Positions 34,710 to 44,082 are shown, numbered from the stretch's first letter. The stretch: DNA of 64,000 nt from CBFDBF01 sp050287725 (GCA_050287725.1 JBNKCL010000065.1:17748-81747), one strand, 5' to 3'. Made by a program: numbers and translations. Notes: generated from the letters alone by a model not told the origin.

Positions 34710-36566
34710 ATGCCCCAATACCGTTCCCGAACCACCACCCATGGCCGCAACATGGCCGGCGCGCGTGCGCTGTGGCGCGCCACCGGCATGCAGGACGGGG
34801 ATTTCGACAAGCCGATCATCGCGGTGGTCAACTCCTTCACCCAGTTCGTGCCCGGTCACGTCCACCTCAGGGATCTGGGACAACTGGTGGCACAAGAGAT
34901 TGAAGCGGCCGGCGGCGTGGCCAAGGAGTTCAATACCATCGCCATCGACGACGGTATCGCCATGGGTCACGACGGCATGCTCTATTCATTGCCGTCCCGG
35001 GACATCATCGCCGACTCGGTGGAGTACATGCTCAACGCCCACTGCGCCGACGCCATGGTCTGCATCTCCAACTGCGACAAGATCACCCCCGGCATGATGA
35101 TGGCCGCGGTGCGGCTCAATATCCCGGCGGTGTTCGTTTCCGGCGGACCGATGGAGGCGGGCAAGGTGCAGTGGCACGGCGATACGCGCGCCGTGGATCT
35201 CATCGACGCCATGATCGAGGCGGCCGATGCGAAGAACAGCGACGCCGAAGTGGCTGCTATGGAACGTTCCGCCTGCCCGACCTGCGGTTCCTGTTCCGGT
35301 ATGTTTACCGCCAACTCCATGAACTGCCTTGCCGAGGCGCTCGGTTTCGGCCTGCCCGGTAACGGTTCTCTGGTGGCCACCCACGCGGAGCGCAAGGAGC
35401 TGTTCCTGGAGGCGGGCCGGCGGGTCGTGGAGCTGGCGCGGCGCTGGTACGAGCAGGAGGACGCCACGGCATTGCCGCGCGGCATCGCCACCTTCGAGGC
35501 GTTCGAGAACGCCATGAGTCTCGACATCGCCATGGGCGGCTCCACCAACACGGTGCTGCATCTGTTGGCCATCGCCCAGGAGGCGGAGGTGGAGTTCACC
35601 ATGGCCGATATCGACCGGCTCTCCCGCAAGGTGCCCAACCTCTGCAAGGTGGCGCCCGCCACCCAGCAATATCATCTGGAAGACGTACATCGCGCCGGCG
35701 GGGTGATCGGTATCCTGGGTGAGCTGGAACGGGGCGGCCTGATCCATCGCGACGTTCCCACCGTGCACAGCGGCACCCTGGGCGAAGCCATCGATCGCTG
35801 GGACGTGAATCGCAGCAGCGACGAAGCGGCGCAGCGCCGTTATCTCGCGGCGCCGGGCGGTGTTCCCTCGCTGGAGGCCTTCAGCCAGGACCGGCAGTGG
35901 CCGGAACTGGATCTGGACCGGACCGCCGGTTGCATCCGGGATATCGCCCATGCCTACAGCAAGGACGGCGGTCTGGCGGTACTCTACGGGAACCTGGCGC
36001 AGGACGGCTGCATCGTAAAAACCGCCGGGGTGGACGAGTCGATCCTCACCTTCAGCGGCCCTGCCCGCATCTTCGAGAGCCAGGACGCCGCGGTAGAGGG
36101 GATTCTGAGCGATCAGATCCAGGCGGGTGACATCGTACTGATCCGGTACGAGGGCCCCAGGGGCGGACCCGGCATGCAGGAGATGCTCTATCCCACCAGC
36201 TACCTGAAGTCCAAAGGCCTGGGTAAGGCGTGCGCCTTGATCACCGACGGCCGTTTCTCCGGCGGCACCTCAGGCCTTTCCATCGGCCACTGCTCCCCCG
36301 AAGCGGCGGAGGGGGGCGCCATCGGCCTGGTGCAGGAGGGGGACCGGATCGAGATCGATATCCCCAACCGCAGCATACGGGTGGCCCTCTCCGACGAGGA
36401 GCTGGCACAACGTCGTGCGGCCATGGAGAGCAGGGGAGACCGGGCGTGGCAGCCGGAAAACCGTGAGCGAGTGGTCTCCCAAGCGCTTCAGGCCTATGCC
36501 GCCACCACCACCAGCGCGGCCCGGGGGGCGGTTCGGGATCTCTCCCAGATCCAGCGGCGCAAGTAA
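34710..36566 (+). CDS. ilvD: Dihydroxy-acid dehydratase
   Basis: A 618-residue Fe-S dehydratase of branched-chain amino acid synthesis. Cluster cysteines are visible in CISNCDKITPGM and CPTCGSCSGMFTANSMNC. The C-terminal motif GRFSGGTSGLSIGHCSPEAA is intact. The ATG at 34710 begins the family's standard MPQYRSRTTTHGRNMAGAR; the frame extends to a TTG four codons upstream but that is not needed. Confidence 0.97.
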   Translation: MPQYRSRTTTHGRNMAGARALWRATGMQDGDFDKPIIAVVNSFTQFVPGHVHLRDLGQLVAQEIEAAGGVAKEFNTIAIDDGIAMGHDGMLYSLPSRDIIADSVEYMLNAHCADAMVCISNCDKITPGMMMAAVRLNIPAVFVSGGPMEAGKVQWHGDTRAVDLIDAMIEAADAKNSDAEVAAMERSACPTCGSCSGMFTANSMNCLAEALGFGLPGNGSLVATHAERKELFLEAGRRVVELARRWYEQEDATALPRGIATFEAFENAMSLDIAMGGSTNTVLHLLAIAQEAEVEFTMADIDRLSRKVPNLCKVAPATQQYHLEDVHRAGGVIGILGELERGGLIHRDVPTVHSGTLGEAIDRWDVNRSSDEAAQRRYLAAPGGVPSLEAFSQDRQWPELDLDRTAGCIRDIAHAYSKDGGLAVLYGNLAQDGCIVKTAGVDESILTFSGPARIFESQDAAVEGILSDQIQAGDIVLIRYEGPRGGPGMQEMLYPTSYLKSKGLGKACALITDGRFSGGTSGLSIGHCSPEAAEGGAIGLVQEGDRIEIDIPNRSIRVALSDEELAQRRAAMESRGDRAWQPENRERVVSQALQAYAATTTSAARGAVRDLSQIQRRK

Positions 36567-36579
36567 GGCGACCGGTCGG

Positions 36580-36618
36580 GATTTCCGGCCTCCCCGTTTG
36601 GTGGGGCGGTCGGAAATC
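36580..36618 (+). terminator. Long imperfect hairpin after ilvD
   Basis: Outer arms GATTTCCG and CGGAAATC (8 bp, perfect) enclose an inner CTCCCC/GGGG stem with a small loop, 14 nt after the ilvD stop. There is no strong U run, so termination efficiency is uncertain. Confidence 0.45.
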
Positions 36619-37149
36619 TCCGGAATCTGCCGGTAAAACACCCGCTTGCGGGTCCGAGACCCTGCCGGACCCCCTGTCGGTAACCCCCTTTTTGTATGCA
36701 TTCGCCCGCGGTTATACACACCGGGCCCGTGCCATACCGTGGCCCGGTTCTGTTTGTCAAGAGGCGGACCGCAAATTTCCGAGAAATTACATAACTCACT
36801 GAAAAGTATAGTAATTAATGAATTGTCCAGAAAATATCCAATCTAGAGGAAGCGCAAGCAGGAACGGGAATCGGTCGCAAATTGCCGGACTTTCCCACAG
36901 AGCTATCCACAGGTTCTGTGCACAAAACTCTATTTCTTATTTGTGACAATACGCTACCCGGCAAGATGAAGCGGATGTCTCAGCAAACGGCCCTAACTTG
37001 CTGCCGGAATTGAAATCTCTAAGAGCGGCATCAGGGGACGACAAGATTTCATGTGTCGTAAAACCGTAATTCCGGCCTTGGTCGGAATTCCCGATCCGGG
37101 GCGAATCGGTCATTTGCAACTTTCGCTTATGTGAGACACGGCGGAAGGA

Positions 37150-37155
37150 TATAAT
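37150..37155 (+). promoter_or_regulatory. Perfect TATAAT -10 element upstream of typA
   Basis: A consensus sigma-70 -10 hexamer 66 nt upstream of the typA ATG. The -35 region at 17-nt spacing is poor (TTATGT), so this is a moderate call. Confidence 0.45.
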
Positions 37156-37220
37156 CCGCGCCATTTGCGCTGTTCGCTGCGCCGGGACGGCCCCCCTTTT
37201 TTTCGGTTGAAAGTAACTTT

Positions 37221-39050
37221 ATGAAAAATCAGTCAGATATATCCAAGCTCCGCAATATCGCCATCATCGCCCACGTGGACCACGGAAAGACCACCCTGGT
37301 GGATGAACTGCTCAAGCAGTCCGGTACCTTGGGCGAGCGGTTCGGTGCGGTGGAGCGGGTGATGGACTCCAACGACCTGGAGCGCGAGCGCGGCATCACC
37401 ATTCTCTCCAAGAACACCGCCATCAAGTGGGGGGAGTACCGGATCAATATCGTCGATACCCCGGGCCATGCCGATTTCGGCGGCGAGGTGGAGCGGGTGC
37501 TCTCCATGGTGGACTCGGTGCTGCTGCTGGTGGACGCAGTGGACGGCCCCATGCCGCAGACCCGGTTCGTGACCCAGAAGGCGTTCAAGCACGGTCTGCG
37601 TCCGATTGTGGTGGTGAACAAGATCGACCGGCAGGGGGCGCGCCCGCACTGGGTCATCGACCAGGTGTTCGATCTGTTCGACCGGCTGGGTGCGAGTGAT
37701 GCGCAGCTCGATTTCCCTATCGTCTACACCTCCGCGTTGCAGGGTTTCGCCGGGCTGGAGGCGGAGGTGACTTCCGGCGACATGACTCCGTTGTTCGAGG
37801 CGATCGTCCAGCACTGCCCGCCGCCGCCGGTGGACCCGGAGGGATCGTTCCAGATGCAGGTCTCCACCCTCGACTACAACAGCTATGTGGGCGCCATCGC
37901 AGTGGGCCGTATCGCCCGCGGCACGGTGCGGCCGGGCCAGCCGCTCGTGGTGGTCAAGGCGGACGGCGACCGGCACAAGGCGCGGGTGGGACTGGTGTAC
38001 GGTTACCTCGGGCTGCAGCGCTTCGAGGTGGAGTCGGCCGGCGCCGGGGATATCGTGGCGCTTACCGGTATCGAGGCACCCAACGTCTCCGACACCCTGT
38101 GCCACCCGGAGCAGGTGGAGGCGCTGCCGCCGCTGACGGTGGACGAACCCACGGTCTCCATGACCTTCCAGGTCAACAGCTCTCCGTTCGCCGGACGCGA
38201 GGGGAAATACCTCACCTCCCGCCAGCTCAAGGAGCGGCTGGAGCGGGAACTGATCCACAACGTGGCGCTGCGGGTGGAGGAGGGCAACGACCCGGAGAAG
38301 TTCAAGGTCTCCGGACGAGGCGAACTGCACCTCTCCATCCTGCTGGAGAACATGCGGCGCGAGGGGTATGAACTGGCGGTCTCGCGTCCCGAGGTGATCT
38401 TCCGCGAGATCGACGGCGAGATCTGCGAACCCTATGAGCAGTTGACGGTGGATGTGGAGGAGGAGAACCAGGGGGACATCATGCAGGCGCTCGGTATCCG
38501 CCGCGCCGAACTGCGGAACATGATCCCGGACGGTCGGGGACGGGTGCGGCTGGATTACGAAATTCCGTCCCGGGGACTGATCGGGTTCCAGACCGAGTTC
38601 CTCACCCTCACCTCCGGCAGCGGGCTTCTGTACCACGTGTTCGACCACTACGGGCCGGCGCAGGCCGGCGGTATCGCCCCGCGCAACAACGGCGCCCTGA
38701 TCTCCAACGGCATCGGCAAGGTACTGGGCTATGCTCTGATGAACCTGCAGGAGCGGGGGCGGATGTTCGTCAAGCCGGGGGACGAGGTGTATGAAGGCCA
38801 GATCGTGGGGATCCACGCCCGGGAGAACGACCTGACGGTCAACCCGCTCAAGGGGAAACAACTCACCAACATCCGGGCCGCCGGAAAGGACGACAATGTT
38901 CTCCTCACGCCACCGGTGCTATTCTCATTGGAACAGGCACTGGAGTTCATCGAGGAGGATGAGCTGGTAGAGGTGACTCCCCGCGCCATTCGCTTGCGGA
39001 AGCGGCATCTCAAGGAGCAGGACCGCAAACGGGCCGGACGGGCCGGGTAG
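37221..39050 (+). CDS. typA: Ribosome-binding GTPase TypA/BipA
   Basis: A 609-residue translational GTPase related to EF-G. The G1 motif is AHVDHGKTTLVDELL, followed by ERGITI, DTPGHADFGGEVERV and NKIDRQGARP. The TypA-specific C-terminal domain starts around GLLYHVFDHYGP and GALISNGIGKVLGYAL. It helps late 50S assembly and cold or stress growth. Length and start match the family. Confidence 0.97.
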   Translation: MKNQSDISKLRNIAIIAHVDHGKTTLVDELLKQSGTLGERFGAVERVMDSNDLERERGITILSKNTAIKWGEYRINIVDTPGHADFGGEVERVLSMVDSVLLLVDAVDGPMPQTRFVTQKAFKHGLRPIVVVNKIDRQGARPHWVIDQVFDLFDRLGASDAQLDFPIVYTSALQGFAGLEAEVTSGDMTPLFEAIVQHCPPPPVDPEGSFQMQVSTLDYNSYVGAIAVGRIARGTVRPGQPLVVVKADGDRHKARVGLVYGYLGLQRFEVESAGAGDIVALTGIEAPNVSDTLCHPEQVEALPPLTVDEPTVSMTFQVNSSPFAGREGKYLTSRQLKERLERELIHNVALRVEEGNDPEKFKVSGRGELHLSILLENMRREGYELAVSRPEVIFREIDGEICEPYEQLTVDVEEENQGDIMQALGIRRAELRNMIPDGRGRVRLDYEIPSRGLIGFQTEFLTLTSGSGLLYHVFDHYGPAQAGGIAPRNNGALISNGIGKVLGYALMNLQERGRMFVKPGDEVYEGQIVGIHARENDLTVNPLKGKQLTNIRAAGKDDNVLLTPPVLFSLEQALEFIEEDELVEVTPRAIRLRKRHLKEQDRKRAGRAG

Positions 39051-39079
39051 CGTTCTGTTCGGGTTTGGCGGGGCCAGAA

Positions 39080-39114
39080 AGAGAAAACCCCGACAGCAAT
39101 CCATGCTATCGGGG
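39080..39114 (-). terminator. Orphan minus-strand intrinsic terminator
   Basis: Stem of 11 bp with one mismatch (outer arms CCCCGA and TCGGGG on the plus strand), loop of 5, followed on the minus strand by TTTTCTCTTT. No T run exists on the plus strand, so it does not end typA transcripts. It supports a minus-strand RNA in this gap. Confidence 0.7.
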
Positions 39115-39240
39115 CGTGTCGCCGGGCTTGGTTGGCAAAGGATTGTTCACTCCGTGAACTCGTCCCTGGAGATGAAGGTCCCTGATTCCTTGGGTTGTCC
39201 GTCTTGGGTGGCGACAACTTAATAATGGCATCGGACCCGG
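39080..39240 (-). ncRNA. Candidate Csr/Rsm-type small RNA (GGA-rich, with terminator)
   Basis: The minus strand between typA and pip, both plus-strand genes, ends in an intrinsic terminator that no protein gene explains. Upstream of it are many GGA motifs, the binding core of CsrA/RsmA: ACGGAC, AAGGAA, AGGGAC, ACGGAG and ATGGAT, with GTGGAC, CTGGAT and CAGGAA a little further up. One is the loop of a perfect 6-bp hairpin (GTTCAC-GGA-GTGAAC, 39146-39160), and another sits in the loop of the terminator hairpin. This is the design of CsrB, RsmY and RsmZ RNAs, which titrate CsrA. The 5' end is not mapped and no clear promoter or GacA box was found, so the 39240 limit is approximate. Confidence 0.5.
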
Positions 39241-39349
39241 GAAAATGATGTGAAGGTTTTCCTGTTGTTTTGTAGGAATAATCTGATAATCCAGGTCCAC
39301 ATCCCGGGCGTCGGGTGACCCGGGGTCTTAGGGCCGGTAGACTGGAGCC

Positions 39350-40300
39350 ATGGCAGACCTCTATCCCACCGTTCATCCCATCGCTTCCCAGCGTCTGGCG
39401 GTCAGCGATCTCCACACCCTCTATATAGAGGAGTGCGGGACCCTGGATGGGATTCCGGTTCTCTTTCTGCACGGCGGGCCGGGGGCCGGCTGCGAGCCTT
39501 ACCATCGGCGTTTTTTTAATCCCGCCCGCTACCGGATCGTGCTGTTCGACCAGCGCGGTTCCGGCCGTTCCACCCCGCATGCCGAGTTGCGTGATAACCG
39601 CACTGACCTGCTGGTGGCCGATATCGAGGCCATCCGGAAGCAGTTGGGGATCGAAAAATGGCTGGTGTTCGGCGGTTCCTGGGGCTCTACCCTAGCGCTC
39701 GCCTATGCCGAGGCCCACCCCAAACGGGTGTCGGGGTTGATCCTGCGCGGTATCTTTCTTTGCCGGGAGCGTGAGATCCGGTGGTTCTATCAGGAAGGGG
39801 CGAACCGGATCTATCCCGATTACTGGCAGGATTTCCTCGCCCCCATCCCGGAGGCGGAGCGCGCCGATCTGGTGGCGGCCTACTATCGTCGCCTGACCGG
39901 AAAGGATGAACTGGCGCGCATGGGGGCGGCTAAGGCGTGGTCGATCTGGGAGGGCCGGACCGCCAGCCTGCAGCTCAATCCGGAGATCGTCAATCAGTTC
40001 GGCGATCCCCACACCGCCTTGAGTCTGGCCCGCATCGAGTGCCACTACTTCAGTAACAACGCCTTCCTCAGCCCCAATCAACTGCTCGAGAATGCCGGCC
40101 GGATCGCCTCGATCCCGGGGATCATCGTGCAGGGGCGTTATGACCTCATCTGCCCCATGGAATCGGCCTGGGAGCTGCACCGCGCCTGGCCGGCAAGCGA
40201 ACTGCGGGTGATCCCGGACGCCGGCCATTCGGCGGCCGAGAAGGGGATCACCTCCGCGTTGGTGGAGGCGACCGACCAGTTCGCGGACCGACTGGAATGA
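39350..40300 (+). CDS. pip: Proline iminopeptidase
   Basis: A 316-residue alpha/beta hydrolase that releases N-terminal proline. It carries HGGPGAGC for the oxyanion region, the family motif FDQRGSGRSTPH, the nucleophile GGSWGSTLALAYA and the C-terminal His in VIPDAGHSAAE. Length and motif order match PIP (peptidase family S33). The stop overlaps the next gene's ATG. Confidence 0.95.
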   Translation: MADLYPTVHPIASQRLAVSDLHTLYIEECGTLDGIPVLFLHGGPGAGCEPYHRRFFNPARYRIVLFDQRGSGRSTPHAELRDNRTDLLVADIEAIRKQLGIEKWLVFGGSWGSTLALAYAEAHPKRVSGLILRGIFLCREREIRWFYQEGANRIYPDYWQDFLAPIPEAERADLVAAYYRRLTGKDELARMGAAKAWSIWEGRTASLQLNPEIVNQFGDPHTALSLARIECHYFSNNAFLSPNQLLENAGRIASIPGIIVQGRYDLICPMESAWELHRAWPASELRVIPDAGHSAAEKGITSALVEATDQFADRLE

Positions 40301-40734
40301 TCGGGTTGCTGCAACGGGTCAGCGAGGCCCGGGTGGAGGTGGCGGACCGTACGGTGGGACGAATCGATCGCGGCCTGCTGGTATTGGTGGGGGTGGAACG
40401 GGAGGACGGTGAGGCGCAGGCGATGCGGCTGCTGGAGCGGCTGTTGGGTTACCGGGTCTTTCCGGACGAGGAAGGGCGTATGAACCGCAGCCTGGCCGAT
40501 ATCGGCGGCGGCCTGCTGTTGGTGCCGCAGTTCACCCTGGCCGCCGACACCCGCAAGGGGACCCGCCCCGGTTTCTCCCCCGCCGCCGAACCGGAGAAAG
40601 GGGAACGTCTGTTTCACTATCTTTGCGAAACGGCGCGGACCGCCCACAGCCCGGTGGCCGCCGGCGAGTTCGGCGCCCATATGCAGGTCTCCCTCACCAA
40701 TGACGGGCCGGTCACCTTCTGGCTTCAGGTCTGA
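40297..40734 (+). CDS. dtd: D-aminoacyl-tRNA deacylase
   Basis: A 145-residue DTD that clears D-amino acids mischarged on tRNA. It starts MIGLLQRVSEARVEV and has the conserved LVPQFTLAADTRKGTRPGFS and the closing VSLTNDGPVTFWL (Gly-cisPro-like GPVT motif). The ATG overlaps the pip stop by four bases, so the genes are translationally coupled. Confidence 0.96.
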   Translation: MIGLLQRVSEARVEVADRTVGRIDRGLLVLVGVEREDGEAQAMRLLERLLGYRVFPDEEGRMNRSLADIGGGLLLVPQFTLAADTRKGTRPGFSPAAEPEKGERLFHYLCETARTAHSPVAAGEFGAHMQVSLTNDGPVTFWLQV

Positions 40735-40876
40735 ACGGTTTTTATATTCCGATCTGATCGCAAGGGACTTCTTTTCGCCCCCGCGGTTTCATTGTGAGTA
40801 GCTTCCAAACGGGCAAATTCCTGCGGTATGGCATAGAATATCGCCTTTGAATCCAAAGCTTCCGGAGCGGAAACCC

Positions 40877-41467
40877 ATGCAACGCAGTGCGGAGATCGAA
40901 CGCAAAACCCTGGAGACCCGGATCAAGGTCCGCCTGAACCTGGACGGTAGCGGGCGCTCCTCTCTGGTGATCGGGGTACCGTTTTTCGAACACATGCTGG
41001 AACAGGTGGCCCGTCACGGTCTATTGGATCTGGAGATCGAGGCCCAAGGCGATCTGCATGTGGATGCCCACCACACCCTGGAGGATCTCGGTATCGTCCT
41101 GGGGCAGGCGCTGGCGAATGCGGCTGGAGACAAAAAAGGGATCCGCCGTTACGGCCACGCCTACGTACCGCTGGACGAGGCGCTCTCCCGTGTGGTGATT
41201 GATCTTTCCGGGCGTCCCGGTCTGGAGTTCCATGTGAAGTTTCCGCGCGCCCGCATCGGCGATTTCGAAACCGAACTGGTGCACGAGTTCTTCCAAGGGT
41301 TGGCGAACCACGCCGGGATCACCCTGCACATCGACTGTGTACGGGGACGCAATGCGCACCATATCGCGGAGACGGTGTTCAAAGCCTTTGGCCGTGCCCT
41401 GCGCATGGCGCTGGAGCCGGACCCCGGAATGGGAGGGGTCATCCCTTCCACCAAGGGGAAACTTTGA
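40877..41467 (+). CDS. hisB: Imidazoleglycerol-phosphate dehydratase
   Basis: A 196-residue monofunctional HisB (dehydratase only; no N-terminal histidinol phosphatase as in enterics). Motifs are GVPFFEHMLEQVARHG, DAHHTLEDLGIVLGQAL and the C-terminal repeat HHIAETVFKAFGRALR. The ATG at 40877 starts the typical RSAEIERKTLETRI. First gene of hisBHAF. Confidence 0.96.
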   Translation: MQRSAEIERKTLETRIKVRLNLDGSGRSSLVIGVPFFEHMLEQVARHGLLDLEIEAQGDLHVDAHHTLEDLGIVLGQALANAAGDKKGIRRYGHAYVPLDEALSRVVIDLSGRPGLEFHVKFPRARIGDFETELVHEFFQGLANHAGITLHIDCVRGRNAHHIAETVFKAFGRALRMALEPDPGMGGVIPSTKGKL

Positions 41468-41536
41468 CCCCATGAACCCCTCAATCCGGGGTCGTGGGAA
41501 TTCGTATCCAGAGTTACTGAATCGCACCGGGATGTA

Positions 41537-41615
41537 AACGCAAAGGACGCAAAGGCACGGAGAACGCAAAGATTTAAATACTCTGCGACCTCCGCGTCTT
41601 TGCGCACTCTGCGTT
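41537..41615. repeat. Intergenic inverted repeat (element A, CGCAAAG family)
   Basis: Two arms in opposite orientation: AACGCAAAGGACGCAAAGG on the left and, as reverse complement on the right, AACGCAGAGTGCGCAAAGAC. The arms themselves are made of CGCAAAG/CGCRGAG units about 9-12 nt apart, separated by a short AT-rich core. It lies between hisB and hisH. Related copies are at 43148, 58266 and 60366. Confidence 0.7.
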
Positions 41616-41656
41616 AATTATTGAATCGTGGTGTAGGTAAACGGGTTGATTTGAGT

Positions 41657-42298
41657 ATGTCGAAAACCATAGCAGTCATCGATTACGGCATGGGTAACCT
41701 GCGCTCCGTCGCCAAGGCCATCGAACATGTGGCAGGCGGTTCCGACCGGGTGGTGGTAACGGACGATCCGCAGCAGATCCGGGCCGCAGATCGGGTGGTG
41801 TTTCCAGGGCAGGGCGCGGCGCGCGACTGCATGCGCGCGATCTCGGAGCATCACCTGAACCAGGCGGTGCTGGAAGCGGCGCGCAACAAACCGTTCTTCG
41901 GGATCTGCATGGGGCTGCAGGTATTGTTGGAGTTCAGCGAGGAGAACGAAGGAACCAAACTGCTGGGTCTGATCCCCGGCCAGGTGCGCCGATTCGGGGA
42001 GTTGCACGATGAGCAGGGGCGTCGGCTGAAGATCCCGCACATGGGGTGGAACCAGGTGCGCCAGCGGCAAAGCCATCCGTTGTGGGAGGGGATCGCCGAC
42101 GACAGCCGTTTCTATTTCGTGCATAGCTATTTTGTGGAGCCCGAGGACAAAGGTCTGATTGCAGGCACCACCGAATACGATGTTACTTTCACCAGTGTGC
42201 TGGCGCATGAGAACCTGTTCGCCACCCAGTTCCATCCGGAAAAGAGCGCGGATATGGGGTTGCGGTTGCTACAGAATTTCGTGAACTGGAAGGTTTGA
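41657..42298 (+). CDS. hisH: Imidazole glycerol phosphate synthase, glutaminase subunit
   Basis: A 213-residue class I glutamine amidotransferase. The nucleophile Cys is in FFGICMGLQVLLEFS, and the His/Glu pair is in FATQFHPEKSADMG. It supplies ammonia to HisF for imidazole ring formation. The ATG at 41657 gives the standard MSKTIAVIDYGMGNLRS start. Confidence 0.96.
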   Translation: MSKTIAVIDYGMGNLRSVAKAIEHVAGGSDRVVVTDDPQQIRAADRVVFPGQGAARDCMRAISEHHLNQAVLEAARNKPFFGICMGLQVLLEFSEENEGTKLLGLIPGQVRRFGELHDEQGRRLKIPHMGWNQVRQRQSHPLWEGIADDSRFYFVHSYFVEPEDKGLIAGTTEYDVTFTSVLAHENLFATQFHPEKSADMGLRLLQNFVNWKV

Positions 42299-42391
42299 TT
42301 TTGTGAACCGTAGAATCGGCGAGACGCAAAGATCGTTTACGTCCGGGTTGTATGCGGTTTCCGTGTTTCATTAGAAAAGGCTGTATAGATC

Positions 42392-43129
42392 GTGTTACTG
42401 ATACCTGCAATTGATTTGAAAGACGGTGCCTGTGTGCGGCTGCGTCAAGGCCGGATGGAAGACGACACGGTATTCTCCGATAATCCGGTGGAGATGGCGG
42501 AACGTTGGGTGGATGCCGGGGCGCGGCGTCTGCATCTGGTGGATCTGAACGGCGCGTTCGCCGGTGAACCGGTGAACGGCGAAGTGATCCGCGCCATCGC
42601 CGCGGCCTTCCCTGAGGTTCCGATCCAGGTGGGGGGAGGCATCCGTGATGAACGCACCATCGAGGCCTATCTGGATGCCGGGGTGGAGTTCGTCATTATC
42701 GGTACTCAGGCGGTCCGGGAGCCGGCGTTCGTAGCCCGCGCCTGCCGCAGTTTTCCCGGCCATGTGATTGTGGGACTGGACGCCAAGGAGGGGATGGTGG
42801 CCATCAACGGCTGGGCCGAGGTGACCGACCAGCAGGTATCTGAACTGGCGACGCGTTTTGAGGACGACGGCGTCAGCGCCATCGTCTATACCGACATCGG
42901 TCGTGACGGCATGCTCTCCGGCCCCAATGTGGCGGCCACTGTGGTGTTGGCGAACACCATCTCGATTCCGGTGATCGCCTCCGGCGGTATCACCAACATC
43001 GACGATATCCGCGCCCTGTGCGACGCCGAGAGCGACAACATCACGGGCGCGATCACCGGGCGCGCCATCTACGAGGGCACGCTCGACTTTGCCGCGGGGC
43101 AGAGGTTGGCGGATGAGCTGTCGGATTGA
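42392..43129 (+). CDS. hisA: ProFAR isomerase
   Basis: A 245-residue (beta-alpha)8-barrel isomerase of the histidine pathway, starting LLIPAIDLKDGACVRLRQG from a GTG. The phosphate-binding loops are VGGGIRDERT and ASGGITNIDD, and the second catalytic Asp is in TDIGRDGM. Normal length. It lies 93 nt after hisH; that gap holds a degenerate fragment of the CGCAAAG repeat. Confidence 0.96.
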   Translation: MLLIPAIDLKDGACVRLRQGRMEDDTVFSDNPVEMAERWVDAGARRLHLVDLNGAFAGEPVNGEVIRAIAAAFPEVPIQVGGGIRDERTIEAYLDAGVEFVIIGTQAVREPAFVARACRSFPGHVIVGLDAKEGMVAINGWAEVTDQQVSELATRFEDDGVSAIVYTDIGRDGMLSGPNVAATVVLANTISIPVIASGGITNIDDIRALCDAESDNITGAITGRAIYEGTLDFAAGQRLADELSD

Positions 43130-43147
43130 TTGGATATTCTGGAAATA

Positions 43148-43251
43148 AACGCGGAGTGCGCAAAGACGCGGAGTTCGCAGAGTGTTTGAACACCCGCATC
43201 TTGAGAGTGGTTTCCACTTTGCGTCCTCTGCGTCTTTGCGGTCTTTGCGTT
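43148..43251. repeat. Intergenic inverted repeat (element B, CGCAAAG family)
   Basis: Left arm AACGCGGAGTGCGCAAAGAC; right arm is the reverse complement of AACGCAAAGACCGCAAAGAC. Same structure as element A, with a longer core, between hisA and hisF. Confidence 0.7.
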
Positions 43252-43311
43252 ACTATCCCGGTGTCCGGCCGCAGACACCATGTGTGGATTTGACCTTTTG
43301 AGCCTGAAGCA

Positions 43312-44082
43312 ATGTTAGCCAAACGTATCATTCCCTGTCTCGACGTGGACGCCGGCCGGGTGGTCAAGGGGGTCAAGTTCGTCGATATCCGCGACGCCGG
43401 TGATCCGGTGGAGGTGGCGCGCCGCTATAACGAAGAAGGGGCGGACGAGATCACCTTTCTGGATATTACCGCCAGCTCCGACGAGCGGGAGACCATCGTA
43501 CACGTAGTGGAGCAGGTGGCGAGTGAGGTATTCATTCCGCTTACCGTGGGGGGCGGTATCCGCACCTCCGAGGATATCCGGCGTATGTTGAACGCCGGCG
43601 CCGACAAGGTGGCCATTAACACCGCGGCGGTGTTTAATCCGGAGTTCGTGAAAGAGGCCACCGAACGTTTCGGTTCCCAATGCATCGTGGTGGCGATCGA
43701 TGCCAAGCAAGTGAGCGGCGAGGGCGAACCGTTGAAATGGGAGATCTTCACGCACGGCGGTCGTAAGCCCACCGGTCTGGACGCCATTGAATGGGCGCGC
43801 CGGATGGTGGAGTACGGTGCCGGCGAGATCCTTCTCACCAGTATGGACCGGGACGGCACCAAGATCGGTTTCGATCTGGCACTGACCCGTGCCATCAGCG
43901 ATGCGGTTACGGTACCGGTGATCGCCTCCGGCGGGGTCGGCAATCTGCAGCATCTGGTGGATGGCGTACTGGAGGGCGAGGCGGACGCGGTATTGGCCGC
44001 CAGCATCTTCCACTTCGCGGAGTACAGCATCGCCCAAGCCAAGCGGTACATGGCCGAGCGGGGGGTCGAGGTGCGGCTCTGA
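43312..44082 (+). CDS. hisF: Imidazole glycerol phosphate synthase, cyclase subunit
   Basis: A 256-residue barrel enzyme that forms the imidazole ring with ammonia from HisH. It starts MLAKRIIPCLDVDAGRVVKG, with PLTVGGGIRTSEDI and SMDRDGTKIGFD carrying the catalytic Asp and ASGGVGN binding phosphate. Full length. Confidence 0.97.
   Translation: MLAKRIIPCLDVDAGRVVKGVKFVDIRDAGDPVEVARRYNEEGADEITFLDITASSDERETIVHVVEQVASEVFIPLTVGGGIRTSEDIRRMLNAGADKVAINTAAVFNPEFVKEATERFGSQCIVVAIDAKQVSGEGEPLKWEIFTHGGRKPTGLDAIEWARRMVEYGAGEILLTSMDRDGTKIGFDLALTRAISDAVTVPVIASGGVGNLQHLVDGVLEGEADAVLAASIFHFAEYSIAQAKRYMAERGVEVRL

Larger units (their letters stand above)
36567..37220. other. Intergenic region (654 nt) between ilvD and typA with DnaA-box-like sites
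   Basis: No credible gene. It contains a long imperfect hairpin just after ilvD, an exact R2-type DnaA box TTATACACA (36712-36720), an AT-rich stretch (36775-36845) and, at 36891-36925, three near-matches (TTTCCCACA, CTATCCACA and TTGTGCACA on the minus strand). A perfect TATAAT lies ahead of typA. Replication initiation here is not claimed; regulation by DnaA is one option. Confidence 0.5.

Noticed and set aside
41537..43251. CRISPR-like direct repetition of CGCAAAG units
   Set aside because: Units are about 9-12 nt apart without unique spacers of 30 nt, and the halves are inverted; this is a palindromic intergenic element.
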